From Phytoseiulus persimilis (lineage: Eukaryota > Arthropoda > Arachnida > Mesostigmata > Phytoseiidae), in NCBI GenBank assembly GCA_037576195.1, contig CM075104.1, positions 8,934,775 to 8,998,774 on the forward strand: a DNA stretch of 64,000 bases. Reading direction: 5' to 3'. The notes under the pieces were generated by a model. The model worked only from the letters and a program-made list of their open reading frames with translations. It did no database searches and was not told where the DNA came from. Every line of letters begins with the position of its first letter. Position 1 is the stretch's first letter. Of the stretch, positions 15,001 through 29,000 are shown piece after piece. Both the position numbers and the translations under genes were made by a program.

Positions 15001-17400
15001 ATTTCGCTGGAGTTTTTCAACGAGGCGAACGATCGTTATGGCTGCAGGGACACGCTCGACCAGTCGGTCCTCGTGGAGTTCGGAAACCGGCATCAGAAGG
15101 AGAATCGCCGCCCGGGCGGGACGAAGCTGAACCTGGAGTTGGAGAAGCAGTCAGCGGCTGCGACGACAACGACGATGGTGCTGAGATGACGATGGCCGCT
15201 CTGATAGAGACACAAAATGGGAGCTTACGGACAATAAATAGCCGAGGATTATATGCAGAGGACTGGTCGCCAGCCCTTGCCCCCGCCGCTGCCGCCATCG
15301 TCGTCGTCGTTGCATAGGGAGAGCATATGATTCATCGCACGACGACGACCGACCGACCAGCCAGCCAGCCAGTCAACCAGCCAACCCGCTAGCCTAAGAG
15401 CTTAAGAAGATGAGCTGCCGTATCTTGGAAGCACTGCCAAGATTATCGCCGAAGTAACGTCCAATTCTTTCTATTCCCAGAAGACCCACGAAGACGACAG
15501 GATTCATGTTTTTCGGATCCGTGAGGCGACGAGAAATGACGATCCATCCATCCTTTGACAATTTCGTCTTCACCATGTACCCTGATTTCTTCATTTTCAT
15601 ATTGTCTTGCTCGGTGGAGGTGTTCTGGAAGATCCGGAGATACTTCGGTGAACGGATGCCGATGGGCACCAAGGAGGAAGTCAGTCAGGTACGTGCTTCG
15701 TAAGCTACCCAGGCGCGCGAGCAAGAAAAACACTGCGAGCTTGCGAGGAGATCCCACAACTGCCGCCGAGGGGCATGGGGGTACAAATGACAGCTGATCA
15801 AAAATGCACATCAGCTAGGGATGTATCTGTTTTTGTCGCATCAAAGCGAGTCCCTTCCGATGCCCCCGCCCTCCGCGGTACCATTCCCGTTGTTTTCGCT
15901 CCTGCGTGAAAGTGCGCGGGCGGTGCGACCCCGAAAAGAGAGAGACTGGAGGTACGAGTGAAAAGAAACCGAGGACCGACAGCAGGGCATAGGATGGGTT
16001 ATGCGCTCAAGGGTGTCTTAAGCTCTGGACGCTCACAATTAACTACCTCCTCATCTTTCAAAAGATTGTGATGGAAGCGGGACCTCATGGAGCTTTGCAA
16101 GATTTGCAACGCGCTCGAGGCTCTGTCCCCGTCACGGCTCGCCCCGGTGGCTTCAAGTATCGAGCGGCCTCTCATTTCTTTGCATTGCCAGGCCGTGCGC
16201 AGCATATTTCTCCAGCCGAATTCCTGCAGAAATCGATGAGAGAATGTCTGCAATCATCTGGGAGTTCCGGCATCTCACATGTAACTTGTGCATCTTCCAT
16301 TTGGAGGATCGCTCATTTCGTTTTGTTGGACTGTCTCGCATCAGATCGGGAGAATCCTCAGAAGGCAGCTATGGAACGGGGTAGCAACCCAGGCGCCGTT
16401 AGCCTGTCTCTCTGCTCTGGGCGTCTTAGCATCTCTTCTCAGCTGTAAACTTTGATTGTTCCGCTCCACCCCCCCTGCTCGCCCGTTTGCCATTGGAACG
16501 AAGGCCGTCGGACGCAACTGTTCGCTGTTGTTCCTTCTTCGATGCCGAGTTGCCGCAATGCGCAAAGAATGATAGACGTTGACGAATTCCCTCCTCCTCG
16601 GTATCCATCAAAGACCCTTTCCGAGCACGAGCCGCCTTCTGCACTCGGTCCGCCACCAGCGAAAACGCTTTCCCGCAACCCGTCACTCAGCCCGCCAGCA
16701 AGTATCATCAATGACGGCAGCTACTCCGAAGTGGAATCGCTGTTCTACTCTCAGTATTCCTCTCATCCTCATCGCTTTGGGCAGATACGGGTTTTACTCC
16801 TTAATCTCGAGGAAGAATCCATGAGCAATAGCTTCGAGTAGACCCCAACTTGTTTTTGTTTTAAATGTAGTAATACATACGAAACTCGTCCGCATAGATC
16901 GACGGCTTGTCAATCAATCACAGATGCTGCATGAGCTTACCTGGCAAGCATACAAGTCAATCGCGACCCCGTGCGGTGTTTGAGAATGGGTGCTCTCATG
17001 TTCATTCGGAAGCACATTTCAGCTGAGGCGGATGCAGTTTAATTGAAAAATATCGCGTTCGCGTTTCGCCCAAGTATGCGCTCATCTCTTAGCAATGCCA
17101 TTACGATAATGCATTCATCCGATTGCCCGACTTTCGATCTGGCAATCTGGCGCTCAAGCAACACTGGCGGCCGTCTGCTCGTGCGTCCGGCGCCTTGTTC
17201 GACCCTCGTACGAGGTTTGGATGAGTGCGGAGAACGCGCGTTCCATTCTCGTTGCAGCCAACCATGAGCATCAAACACCGGAATAGAGCCCCACTCGCTC
17301 AGTCCCCGAACGGGTTCGCCTCAGAGCGTCGAACTTTCCCGTGGAGGGGAGAGCGGAGGTTTGCGTAGATCCGAGGGATCGGATTCAGCGGACGATAACG
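1..17400. other. gene-poor region, no recognisable coding exons
   Basis: I find no conserved protein motif, RNA gene or transposon here. Open frames of 60-170 codons occur on both strands but overlap one another in several frames (for example near 3.0-3.5, 8.1-8.6, 10.5-11.1 and 15.4-15.8 kb). None carries a family signature or a convincing exon chain. Short simple repeats are scattered through it: CAGT units at 6143-6160, an 11-base G run at 10600-10610, CGT units at 15298-15311, and GACC/CAGC/CAAC tetramers at about 15340-15386. It could be intergenic DNA or part of a very large intron; the sequence does not decide. Confidence 0.5.
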
Positions 17401-17469
17401 CGAGGGTGACGAAAGGGTGCGGACATCCGAATCTTTGAAGACACTACGCGCCTCCGTTCGGTTCGGCTG

Positions 17470-20400
17470 TTATTATTGGACACGAACGCCGCAGTTGGTT
17501 CTTCCCCAGCGTGACGGGTCGAGACAGGACGAGAAGGCGTGAACGAACTGACGAGGAAGAAGGTAGCTAGCTAGTTGCTGCAGCTGCAAGGGAAAAAGAA
17601 GACGAAGAAGAGACAGAGGCAAGGCAGACAACCTGTTGAAAAGGCAGATCTGTCTGTCACATTGATAGCCAGCCGAGTCTGCTGTCTGCTTGCTTGCTTG
17701 CCTGCTGCCTCTTCTGTTGCTGCTGTGGCGGGACGTCAGGGGTGACAAGCCGTCATCGGGGCTGACATTCACAAGATGCCCTCCGACACCTCCTCGCTCG
17801 TCCTGTCTGTCGGGTCGTCCAACAGTTCGTCTGTCGCTCAGCCACACTCTTGCACCGTCCTCTCTTGCTTACTCGCTCGCTCACTCTCAACACCCAACTC
17901 CATCACCCACCGAATGAGAGCTGGTGACAGAAGCCTGACAGACGTCGACTTGGGGAAGAGATACACGCACTCTCACACCCACGGACAGCCAGACCGACAG
18001 ACCTTTACACACATCCATACACATACACGCCACTCACACATGATAGGGGTGAAGTGACGAACCGCCGCCTCAACAAGGGCCTACGTAGCTCGTGGGAGGA
18101 CGAGAACGAGTGAGCGGGTTCATGTCGACCCCGCTCGAGTCGAAGGAAAAATGAAGGCATTAATGTTGCGGGTAAATTCGCGAATCATCGAATCCAGTAC
18201 GGCTTACGTCGTTCCTATCGAGCCGCTCCCTCCATTTCCCATGCTCTTCTCTCCCAAAGCCCTGTTTCTGAAGATACTTGAGCTCAGCTGCGTCCAGTTC
18301 CTCTTTCAGCTTGAGACTGTCTTCTTCTTCTGTATTTTGGATTGTTCTGCATGTCCTCTTCGGTTGTTGACTTCATCGCCGAGATGCCGACGTCCCCTCC
18401 CCCCCCCCCCCCCCGGACTGATCCGCCTGTGATCATTCAGCTTCACATTTTCCCTCCTATTCCCCCGAATTCTATCTTCATCCGTTGACTCGTCGGCCTC
18501 CCAGGTCAGCCTCTAGATCACTTCCTTCTCGATGCGTTATCGCCGGGTCTGCCGCAGTCTTTTTTCTTACGTGGGGTGATCTTTGACTCTGTCTGTGCGA
18601 CTCCTCATGTGTGTTCCAGTTTTTTTTTCGTTGTATCGTCACCGATATCACGGCACCGGCGTCAACCGTGTTCAAAAAGGTTGTCCTCTCACATACGCTG
18701 ACAGTCTCGCTCAACGGGACTCACCTAGAGACACAGTGTTGAAACTCTGCTGTCACTGTTATTGGTACATGATTGACGTATTTATTTGCTGTCTGTCTCA
18801 CTACGATGCTTCCTCATTCTTCCTTTTTGTAGGAGTGTCGCTGCCCTCACCTCTCCGTCGCCGTGTCTCAATGCTTCTGGGTCTCACGATTCTCCTCTCG
18901 ACGGAAGACGTACTTGTCCTAGACGTCCCAGACGTACTACGCTTGTCCCTAGCGTTGCTGGCAACCGTTCGAAATGGTTGACGGAAGGAGGCTCGGCAGC
19001 GGATCCCTTGCGCCGGTCACTTGAATGTGCCGCGTCGCTCGGGACTCCTGAAGATCATCAACGGTTCCGCTTGATGCTTCCTCCCTCCTTTTCCTGACCC
19101 CATACATTCCCCCATTCTTCTCTTCTACTCATTCGCTCCTCTCCTGCCACGGTGCCCCTCCTCGCCCCTACACAAATGTTGGGTTTCCGAGAGGCATGTC
19201 TGCCTCCAATAAGTGCCGAGCTACCAGGAAATCCATCCATCCAATGGTCCATCTGTCGGACTGTCGTTCTCTCTCACCTCCTTGATCTCCTCTCTTGTCG
19301 GTTTGTCACTCAGGCGCTGAGGGCGTCAGTCAGTCAGTCTATGTGTCAGTTGGCCGTTGCGAGTCTGTATCGAGCCTTGTTCTCGTCGACGTCGTCACCG
19401 CTGTTGTCCTTATCCTGGGACTCCTTAGTCTACGTCACTGCTGCGTCTGCTGCCGGCGTTCCGCCGTGCCACGTTGCCTCGTGCTTCACTGTCTCTGTTG
19501 ACTTCACGGAGCCAACAGACATTGACAGAGATATTCGCTGTTCTCTTCCGTTCTCCTGCTTTTATCCTCCGTTCGTCTGCACGGCTGCCGATCTCAGGAG
19601 GAAGCTGGACGACGAGTGAATCTGACTGACACTCCTGACAACTGGACGACCAACAGGACGACGAGACGACGTACCGACGGGCCGACAGACTGTCCGAGCG
19701 ACCGAGAACGGTAGCTTCCCCCCCCCCGATGTTTTCCTCTCTCTGCTGTTATTGCCCCCTTCCCCCCATCCTCCTACTTGTTTCTCCCTTTCACCCGAAT
19801 CCTTAACCGTCGCCACGGTGCCTATTGTCCTCGCTCCTTTCCTTCGTTCTCCTATGTTTGCCTTTCAACGACTTCCTGCGCCTGAATCTCTCAAGTTGTT
19901 TAATGCTCGTTTTTCTCAACGAGTAGGAGCTCTTCGATATGAAGAGCGAGGTGCTCGAACTTGACCTGTATTGTTATTGCAAAGTGCCGCCGCTCTCAGT
20001 CTGGACGTGTATTTCTATTCCATCGCCGTTTGAGAATTTCGCGCTCTCCTCGAGATGGTCTTTGACATCAGACTTGGCATAGAGGTTCTTCGTACACAAA
20101 AGCCAATAAGAGAGGAAATACCTTCTCACGATGCGGTGGATCCCACCAGATAAGTCCAGTTACGGGGAGTTCTGGGTTCATGATGAGAACGGTTCGACTT
20201 CCACATCTTGATTGTTGAGAAGAAGTTCACAAAATCAAGGTCATCTTGCCCACCAATTCCTCGCCTCGACCCTCGTCTGATCAAAAAAAACGTTTTTGAG
20301 TACCTCTTGGGAGCGCCGCTTTTGTACTTTCAAAGCGGAAATTGCCGGCAAATTATTTTGTATTGTGCACGTTGTTGTCTCTCCGTCTATATTAGTAATC

Positions 20401-21450
20401 GTCAGCTGATGGTTCGCTCGCCAGCTAGCTCGGCCGTCGTCAGCGTCGATTCCTCGTTGGGTTGAGATCAAACGGCTTCCCCTTGGCGAGTTCTGATATT
20501 CTACCCGGGCAAGCTCATCAAAAATCTCGTACTCGTCAATCCATCCTTATTTATATCCTTCAAACGGCCCCCGTGCCATTTCCTCTCTCTGGAGAGGGTG
20601 TCCTGACCTCTGGGCCGCCCGTCGGAGTCTCGACGCCGACAACGCAGCCGGACGGACAGATCGCGGAGCCCTTCCATGGCGACTGGAGCACGTATCGAGA
20701 CGCGCGGCGCTTGTTCCACCTTGCGACCAGAGATTCACCATCAGAGGACGAGGATTCCGAGCCTGTGCCCGCCACACGCGAATGCGACGCAGCGGGCCGC
20801 TGCACTCTCTCCTTGAGGAGAAACGGCAGCTTCCCCCGCCCGATAATTTATCGTTCCCCTCCACCCCCCCGAAATAAAAATATCGGGAGAGAGTTGCTTC
20901 CCCCACCATTTGCCCCCTTCCAGCCGTGCTCCTCCGCCCCCGTTACCCGTCAAGGAGGAAAACGACGGCGGCGGTGGTGGTGGTCCCGGCCGCGGCAAGA
21001 GGAGAAGAAGGAGGAGGGCTGACACATGGCCATCACGAGCAGCTGACGAGACGAAGGGGAAGGGGCGGGCAAGCGGCAAATGGGGGGGGACTGGCAAGGG
21101 CAAATGGGCCAGCGGCTGGCTCCTTTGCTCGCCCGCCTGCCGGGGAAGAAGAACGGGTGCCAAGAAGCGAGAGGGGGCGATTGATGTTCCAATGATTGAC
21201 AGCTGCCTCTCTTTCGCCAGAAAGGCGGAAAGGCGCAAGCGCAGTACATTAACACAGCGAGCCCCTTCCCTCCTCCCCCTGGTATTCCCTTCGGTCTTCC
21301 CATTGCCCAGGCTCCTTCCTCCCTGCCGGTTCCTCCCCACCGTCAACCCCATCCTTCCCACTCACTCAGTCACTCACCCCTCACCAACACGTCTCCGGGT
21401 CTGCCCGATGCGGAGCGAGCAGACGGGGTAGCAGGGAAAGACCACTGCAG
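17470..21450. repeat. low-complexity, GC-rich and pyrimidine-biased region
   Basis: This stretch is dominated by CTCGCTCG-, GTCAGTCAGT- and CACACA-like simple sequence and by long C runs (16 C at 18399-18414 and 10 C at 19718-19727). A G/C-rich block follows at about 20.55-21.43 kb. Long open frames on both strands (up to about 206 codons) are explained by low stop-codon density in G/C-rich sequence. I see no protein family signature. A CpG-rich promoter or 5' UTR is possible for the 20.5-21.4 kb part, but nothing downstream confirms a gene. Confidence 0.5.
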
Positions 21451-24400
21451 CGAGCTGTTCCGAGAACAGGAGACTTCATTTAGAACAGAACCATGCCGAT
21501 GATTTTGAGCCTTCAACGCCCCCAGGTGTTTCGCGACGTCGATCAACATCCCTCGAAGTGTTGACCAGAACTGTAGGGAAAGATGACCATGACGACTTCC
21601 CCGTTTGATGGCATTTCTCAGTCCAAATGGTCAAAGGAAAAACAGGAGGCACCGCAAGGAGAGCAATCGAGGTATGAGCACTGGGCGAGGGACACTGAGG
21701 AGCGTACAGTGAAAGCTGCACTCCTGGGTACTCCTACCACACGTATGACAGGCGACAAATGTCTCTGGGGCGGACAATGCTTCGGTTGGCCGATAATGGT
21801 CAGAACAAACAAAGCCCAGGGGAGCTGATTATACTGAAATGCAATTCAGAGAGCGATCGACGACGGAGCACAGTCGCCGCTAATGTATGTGGGTGAGACA
21901 GTCTCTCCGTTCGCTCGTCTGTCCGTATATTTGTATGTGCTGATAAATGTAGGTAAATTGGTATGTATGCCGCCTTCACAATGTTCTGTGATCGTGGATC
22001 GCTCGCTCGCTCGCAGCTGAGCTACTTATTTCTCGCTAGCTTCAGCTGTGATGCGGCTTCCACGCTCGACCCAACTCCGAACCGCTGATCAGCGCTAAGG
22101 ATGTTCGTGTGAGGTTCGGAAGTCCGCGACCGACCGGGTCTTTGGGGTGTTGGAGAGGGAGAATGATGGCGGAAATCGCGTCATCTGATGTCTGAGGGAC
22201 TTGCTTTTCTGGACCAAGACGGCTATCCAAGATTGATCCTTCCAATGATCTCGGGGGACCAGTCAGTTAGTCTGGCAGTGTTTCACGCAAGGTCGAAACC
22301 TTTCGTGGGTGCTCGTGACCATATCAGTACTTCTTGTCGACCGGAAGCAAGTGTGGGAAAAGGCTCGGATTTCTCAAGGACGTTACACCAAGTGACGGAG
22401 AGAATGTCGCAAAAGATGACAGTTGATTTTCTCGGCTCTTCCGGAGGAGGAAAAAATCGGAACGATCAGTCTGAATCTTCTCGAGCCATTACGTAGACAT
22501 CGCTCGTGGACATCACGGAAGAAAGGTTCCGTTGGATTCACTTCGACTGGAAGATGGACACGTCAAACGATGCATGTACCCATTTTCGTATACATCGCGG
22601 CCTGTCGCGAGTTGACATCAACAATATTTCGTTCCGTCAACGGTGGGCCCGATCTCCCCAGGAATCGCACCCACTCAGTCTCCCGGAGACTCAGTTTTCT
22701 TATGGATTCGCCTAGGACGATTTCTAACGTTGTCTCGATTGAACCCTCCGCGATTAAGAGAGAGCGAGCCTGGCTTCTAGGCCACGCTCTCGATTCGACA
22801 CCTTCCGCGACAGCTTCTTCAAATTTCAGTCTCTTGATAAACGTGATAAGTTCCCTGTTCTGCCTGTTCGTGTAACTGTGTGATCCATTCGGAATCCCTC
22901 TCTCGCTATTTCCGGTTTCCCATTATTCAAGATTGGTAACTCCATTTGCTTTGCTCCCGGAAGATCACGTTGGGACTCTCTACAAAGGAATCAGCACAGA
23001 GAGCAAGGAACGAAAAAACGTGTTCCCGTACTTCTGCCGACTTTTTTTTGTTCCTCGAGGTTGGTATCGAACCAGCTCGAAGGATTGTCATTTGAGCCGC
23101 GTTTTTTTCGGCGAGCGCAAGCGTCGCCACTGATTGACATTCAGCAAGGAGAGTCTGAAGCTCGGCGCTATCTTTCTGATGAGAATCATAGAAGCCCTGA
23201 TGGGTTCTGAGTGTATCTATCTCCTCGAAACACAGGAGCAACTCCAGCTCTTCCGGGGGACAGAGGTGCAGCGTTACCTCGAACTAACAGGGACAACATG
23301 AATTTGACCACAGGGTGCTGGACTGGGTTGGAATTTTGACAGAAAGTTCAGCTTGCTTGCATCGCAGCCGTAAGAACAAACACTTTGATAGGTTCGATCA
23401 CCGCTGTGACTCATATCTGGGGCCGTCTGAGTCCCCGGTATCCTTTGTGGATGGAGACAACTCCTCCAACTACGGCGAAGGAGCTCAAACGACGGAAGAC
23501 GAGCTTAAGCGACGGAAGCCCGGAAACGTGATCGAAAACAAAACAAGTTGCAAGGAAAGAGCTCGAATGAACTTTCTCTGGATTGCTGCAGCAAGTGCAA
23601 AGAGACGTTCAGTTGGCCATTGCTGATGTGCTGCTGTTCCAGGATGAGCGACGAGTGTGTGGAATGCACAGACGGCGAGATATCCGTGTGAGAATGCAGG
23701 CTACGCTGGTACACCTCCGGCAATGATGAAATTCTGAAGAGGGAAATGATTGCCGTGAGCTCCCCCGGGTCGAGCTACCAATCCTTCATTCCATCGTTGT
23801 GACAGAGACGGTCACTTTCAAGGCTCCGACGAGCAACATTGCTCCAACCGGCGCTGAATGGAGAACCGGCAGTCACCGTTCAGAGTGAGAACAGCTGTGT
23901 TATCGACTCCACTGCGCGCAGAACTCAGGAGAGTTCCTGACGAGTTCCGTTTCGTGAATATCATGGAGACGCAACCACTGAAAAGCGGTGTTGGCCGCCC
24001 ACAGAGTGTTCTCGAGCGGAATCGCTCTGGAGGCTTCAGTCTGACCAGTGAGATTCGTCATGGATTACGTCAACAACATCTTTGCACCTGCCCTCCGCAG
24101 CGTTTTCGCTTTGAGAGTCGTTCGCGCCTGTTTTTCATTGACAGCATCGAAACTTCCGACCTCAATTGTACACACTTGCGCGTACTGACCAAATTGAGGT
24201 TGCCTGGTTCTGTCCTCACAAAGGGCTACAGATTAAGTAGTTTGCTCTGTCAGCTCCGGGACTGTGGGGTCCGCGCGTAGGGTGTCGGGAATTGATCTCT
24301 CGTCTTCCGTGAGTGAAGGTGAAATGATTCAAATGGGGCATCCGATCGGCTCTCGACCAGTCAGACCAATCAAACCTGACCAATGTGGGGACCAGAATTG

Positions 24401-25800
24401 CATTCGTGAATTACTCCTTCTACCTGGTCGCCCACCAACGTAGGGAACCATCGACACGTTTCGAGCTCGCTTAATAATCGCGCGTCGCACCGAGCTGAGT
24501 GAATCCGAACCTCGAATCCATCCACGATCGATTAAAACGACCGATCGACGGAAACGACGATATTTTTGCACGAACTCCCTCGGTTTCCGTTGAACCGAAA
24601 TTCCGTTGCTCAGTGGGGCATGTCGTTGAGCTCATGGGGCTGATCAATAATGGTCATCAGTCCCTCTCTATCTTTCGATTCTGTCATAGAGAGAGTGTCC
24701 TTCTGTAGCGGGGATTCAATCCTCCGCTCAAATCCGCACGGAGCATCTTCGTCACGACCACCATCATCCTCCGAGGGTACCGCTGCTTTCTGTTTTCAGC
24801 ATCCCGCGACGATTATCCGGCGGCGCACGCTCTGGTACTGCGCTTTTGAGCTCCCAGCCTTCCAAGTTATTTTTCACACCTAGCTTGGGCGTGGGATACT
24901 ACTGAGCGGATCATGCGCTCAAACGCAAAAGACAGGACCAAACAGAGAATCTCAGCCTCATTGTAATCATCCTTATTTTTTCAGACTCCTCATATTCATC
25001 CGCATTTTTTCGGTTGCCAAGGCTGGCAGCTAATATTTCAAAGAACCGGAACGCACCAATTTCCCCTGAAGTTAGGTTCGAAAATCCAAGGGGAAGCAAG
25101 GGGAGCGTTTCGTTATTCTGCCGAGAAAACAGCCCGATGGGCCCGAACGCTGTAACCTCCAGCTCTCGAAATAAATTTATTGCGTTTAGTTGACCTCGAA
25201 GATAGCGGGAGCCACATCATTATTGAACGTACCGTTCCGTATTCAATTGCCTCACTCCGGTACTGTGACCCATTGACCGTATTGTCGGGAAACGAGCGTC
25301 ACATGGCGTATGAATCGCAGTCGGATGGCCCATCGAATGTCATAACCTATTAAGGTTAGTCTCATCGGATAGAATCTAGAAACTTCGCCGATTTCTATTT
25401 GGAAATTATTTCTTTGCAGTCGAATACGAGTTCCTAGAAGACATAGAAATATTGGACGCAGGAAAGCGGGAAGGGACACACCAGCGCTCACAGCCCCCTT
25501 GTCTCGTAGCGGGAAAGTGCTCAGCCACAAAATATGTCCCTCCGACGTCAAAAAAAGGTTTCTGCCTCTTTTTTGATGTTCATTAAGCCAAGCGAGAACG
25601 TTTTCAGCCATTCTTTCATGCAACCGTTTCTGGCACGGAAACTGCTGTGAATCTAATAGAATGCAGCATCAAGAGCTAACGGACTCTCTCGCAATTACGT
25701 TTTCATTCCACACTTCCATTGGTTGATACTTATGGTCGCCGGTGCAGCGACCGGTCAGGAAGCTCCCGTTTGGGGAAACTACGAACTGACAAGGAGTACA
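21451..25800. other. no recognisable gene
   Basis: Only short, mutually overlapping open frames occur. A GCTC tetranucleotide run is at 22001-22015. I see no RNA gene, conserved exon or mobile element that I can name. Confidence 0.45.
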
Positions 25801-25861
25801 CTTGTCTCACGGATTCAGTGACGGAATCTTGAGAAAGTCTATTACAGCGGGCGGTAGAACG

Positions 25862-26077
25862 ATGGCGCAAGCTGATCCTTCGCTCGTTCTCTTTCCAGGG
25901 GACCCTATTTGGAACACATTCGAATTGCTGGCCTGCAAGAATCATGTTTGGTGTAAGCTATGCGAAAAGACGCTCTCTTTCGCAAAGCAGAGCTTCACGG
26001 GCATGAAATCTCATCAAGAGCGTCATCAGAACGGAGCCAGCTCAAGAAGCCTCCGCACAATAGGCCAAAGCCCCTGA
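25862..26077 (+). CDS. BED-type zinc-finger fragment (transposon-derived or ZBED-like)
   Basis: The reading frame from the ATG at 25862 encodes about 71 residues. A Trp-Asn-x-Phe start is followed by Cys-x2-Cys, 16 residues, then His-x3-His. The preceding aromatic residue and the KTLSFAK-type turn are the usual layout of a BED finger. BED fingers bind DNA at the N terminus of hAT transposases and of ZBED proteins domesticated from them. The frame stops 12 codons after the last His, and no transposase catalytic domain follows within the next few kilobases. This may therefore be a solo finger, a first exon whose partner I cannot place, or a transposon remnant. An upstream in-frame start exists at 25802. 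The finger call is moderately sure; gene status is uncertain. Confidence 0.45.
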   Translation: MAQADPSLVLFPGDPIWNTFELLACKNHVWCKLCEKTLSFAKQSFTGMKSHQERHQNGASSRSLRTIGQSP

Positions 26078-29000
26078 ATGGAGCATTCTTGATACCGATA
26101 GCTTGAAATGGAGTGGTCAAGTATCGGGATTGGGGTCCTTCATTTGACATCTTCGGCTGAAATAAAGATTTAATGGCATTGGTGTAAATAAAGAACCGAA
26201 TTGGAAAAGTTAGTGTTTCTCGCGAAAAAGAGAGGACGGATCACGTGCAAAATGGACATTGTAAATGCAGCAGCGTACGCTGTCGGTGATGAGTGCGTGG
26301 GGGCATCGATTGACATGTGTACCCCCGTATACGACTGAAGTTAGTCTAATAACATTCCCTTGATCCGTGTCTCGTCGGGCTCGCTCTCCTCCGGAATGAG
26401 GGGATCGTCCAAGAACGAAGTAATCAAAAATGTCACCGTCTCCGACATGTGTTCAGAGCGTTTCGCACAGAGCTCTCGTGCGGAAATCATTTTAGAACCA
26501 GTATCTCCTCCTTCGCAAACACTGCAAAAGAACTCTCCAGAAGCTTTACTTCCCAGAGCCACTCCCAGCGACTTGTCTGACGTATCGCTAACAGATTGGA
26601 GGACTGAGGACTTCATTTCACGTTCATCCCCAGAAAGAGATACGGCAGTTTTTGGAAGCTCAATAGCTTGTGATGCGATTCACCTGCGACTCATCAGGTG
26701 TCTACACGAAGAGAAGTGACGGATGTATGGGATGTTCTTTCTTGCCGCTTCTGGAGGCTTAATCTCAGCAAAACGTTTTCCCTATCGATGACTCGAGAAA
26801 GACAAAATAGTTACCTAGTTATGAGACCTGGAAAATCGTGATTTACGCGATTGGCTCGGTGGAGTTTCTCAGACAACTTATTCCGATTTCTCCTCCGGTT
26901 CGAAACGACAGAAAGAATCACGGATGCCCGAGTATCTTGAAAACGATGGGCGTCTTTAAAATAAGTCCGGAAAATCCGAATATTCTCCCTAACTAGGAAG
27001 ATCCCCCAGTCCGTGTAATTTCCCCACGAAGTATCCCTTTGAAATCAGGGAGCTCATCGCAAGAGCCCGGAACGGTCCGACCAAGGCGGGATCGTACTCC
27101 TGCAGGCCGTCTCTTGCAGCCACCCTCTACAGGACTCGTGGTTCCTAAGGTCTATCGTAGGGGATGTCAGTTAGAGATGGTGTGCGCGAATCTGGTGGAA
27201 GGGATTATTCCGGACGTCGTCCGTGATATCATACCTTGAATTCAGGAATTGTTCTGGTGGTTTCGAGCGGTGCTCAGCATCTCTACTGAGTTCCAGTTCG
27301 AACTAACACGAGAGGCGCACTTTCGGCAACAAACTCGGCTTTCAACGAGTTTCTCTAATCTTCATGTGCTTCGATTTCTGTGCTGGATGGCGGGATGCAG
27401 AACTCCAGAGTTGGAATCCGTCTCACTGGGGGGACGACTCCGCGTGAGTCAGGGCAAATGCTAAGCTATTGAGAGATATTGAGTTCAACTGAATTGAACG
27501 CCATGGGAGAAAAAACTTCACAGCGATCCAACCCGAAACTCTGAGCTCATGTGTCTGAATGATGTCGTCTATTCAAACGAGTTGAAGGGGTACCTCGCGG
27601 AACATTACGAGTTCTGTTGCTAACACAAAATTGGATTACGCGGACGAATAAAACTGAGCTTGATGCGCTTCAGATCTTGCATGTGAGCTCGCCTCAGAAC
27701 TCTTCCCAGCTCTTATTCAGAGGTGCGCAACGGAACCCTGAGGCTTTCGACTGGGGCTCCCCCGATTGTGCTCGATCGCTCTCGCTCTTCTCCGTTGAGA
27801 ATTTCACGATTATCGCTATGATTCGCGGCCTGTTGTGGCGCCTCTCGTGGAGGCGTGATTATCCAGCTCGCATCGGAACATTCATTTAGCTCGTGATCAT
27901 ACCTCATATTAGACGAACCTGACTCGTCGCTTCGTTTGCAGCCTGGCCGGATCACGATATCGCATACAAAGAAACACGGAACACAAGATTGCAAAGATTG
28001 AAGAGTATATCGAATTCTTCGTCCGAAACTCCCCTCAAACCCTCGAAGGGAGGCTCGGAGAGGGTCATGGAGAGGAGAAGTTCGACCTGAAGAAGCAAAT
28101 TCCTCGGTGCAATTGCTCAGGGCACGTTTCTAAGAATTAGCACGAGCTTGGAGCCTTGACGTTTCCTTCCTGCCATCCTTCTCGCTCACTTGGTCAGAGA
28201 TCCTTGCAGCCCGGTTCCGTGCGTTCCTACTCATTGTCTCTCTCGAGGCTGCTCTGTTGTGCGGAAAAATGTTCTTCGAACTTTTAAAAGTGAGACTTCA
28301 ATAAAAACACAATTTCCTTTCTTTCGCAGCTCGGTATCTCTTCCCGGAGCGAGGATGAAATTAGTTGAGCTTACCGCATTGGTATTGAACGCGGCGGCAC
28401 ATTCCTGACAAATTGTGAGAGCGTTCGAAATGTATACTATTCACTCGGCCTGGACCGGAATGCGTAACTCGAACGCGGGGGGATTCTCTAAAACGGAACG
28501 ATTTCCCGACTTAGAAGTTTCCGCTGACCTTAGGAGCACTTCATGAAGTCCACCCTGTTGTTTTTAGAATTTTGCACGAAATTCCACTTTTTTCCAGAGT
28601 ATCGCGGTCGCTCCGATCACGGTGAAACCAGGGAGCCAGGAGGAAAGGATAGATCAGAGGAGCGGGAAAGCAGGCAGAAATGCTCAAGGAAGCAAAACTG
28701 CAACGACCATCGGAGCAACGCGTCCCTTTGAGAGACGGGGCAATAGGCAGCCAGTCGCTCCGACTCATTAAAGCCAAGCCGAGTTGAAGCCGAGGCGTGT
28801 TCTCGGACTACTTCTGCCACCACTGGAGCTGCTGCTCCCGCCATCGGACTCTTGCTGGGAGGGACTTTTACAGATTAGGACATTAGAAAGGAATGCGATC
28901 TCCTGAGGACAACATCCTCTGGGAAGCAAGAGAACAAGGAGAACCAGCTAGCGGGCCGAGCAGTAGCGGAACGGCCAACAGGAGAACGGCCGTCCAAGAT

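Noticed and set aside
15394-15811. Open frames on both strands, one ending at a good donor (GTCAG|GTACGTGC) after a hydrophobic segment
   Set aside because: Both strands look equally protein-like and I could not build a phase-consistent partner exon for either. Left as undecided non-coding.
20741-21361. 206-codon minus-strand frame and overlapping plus frames
   Set aside because: The sequence is G/C-rich and low-complexity, with few stop codons in any frame. The predicted proteins are Pro/Arg/Gly-rich without domains.
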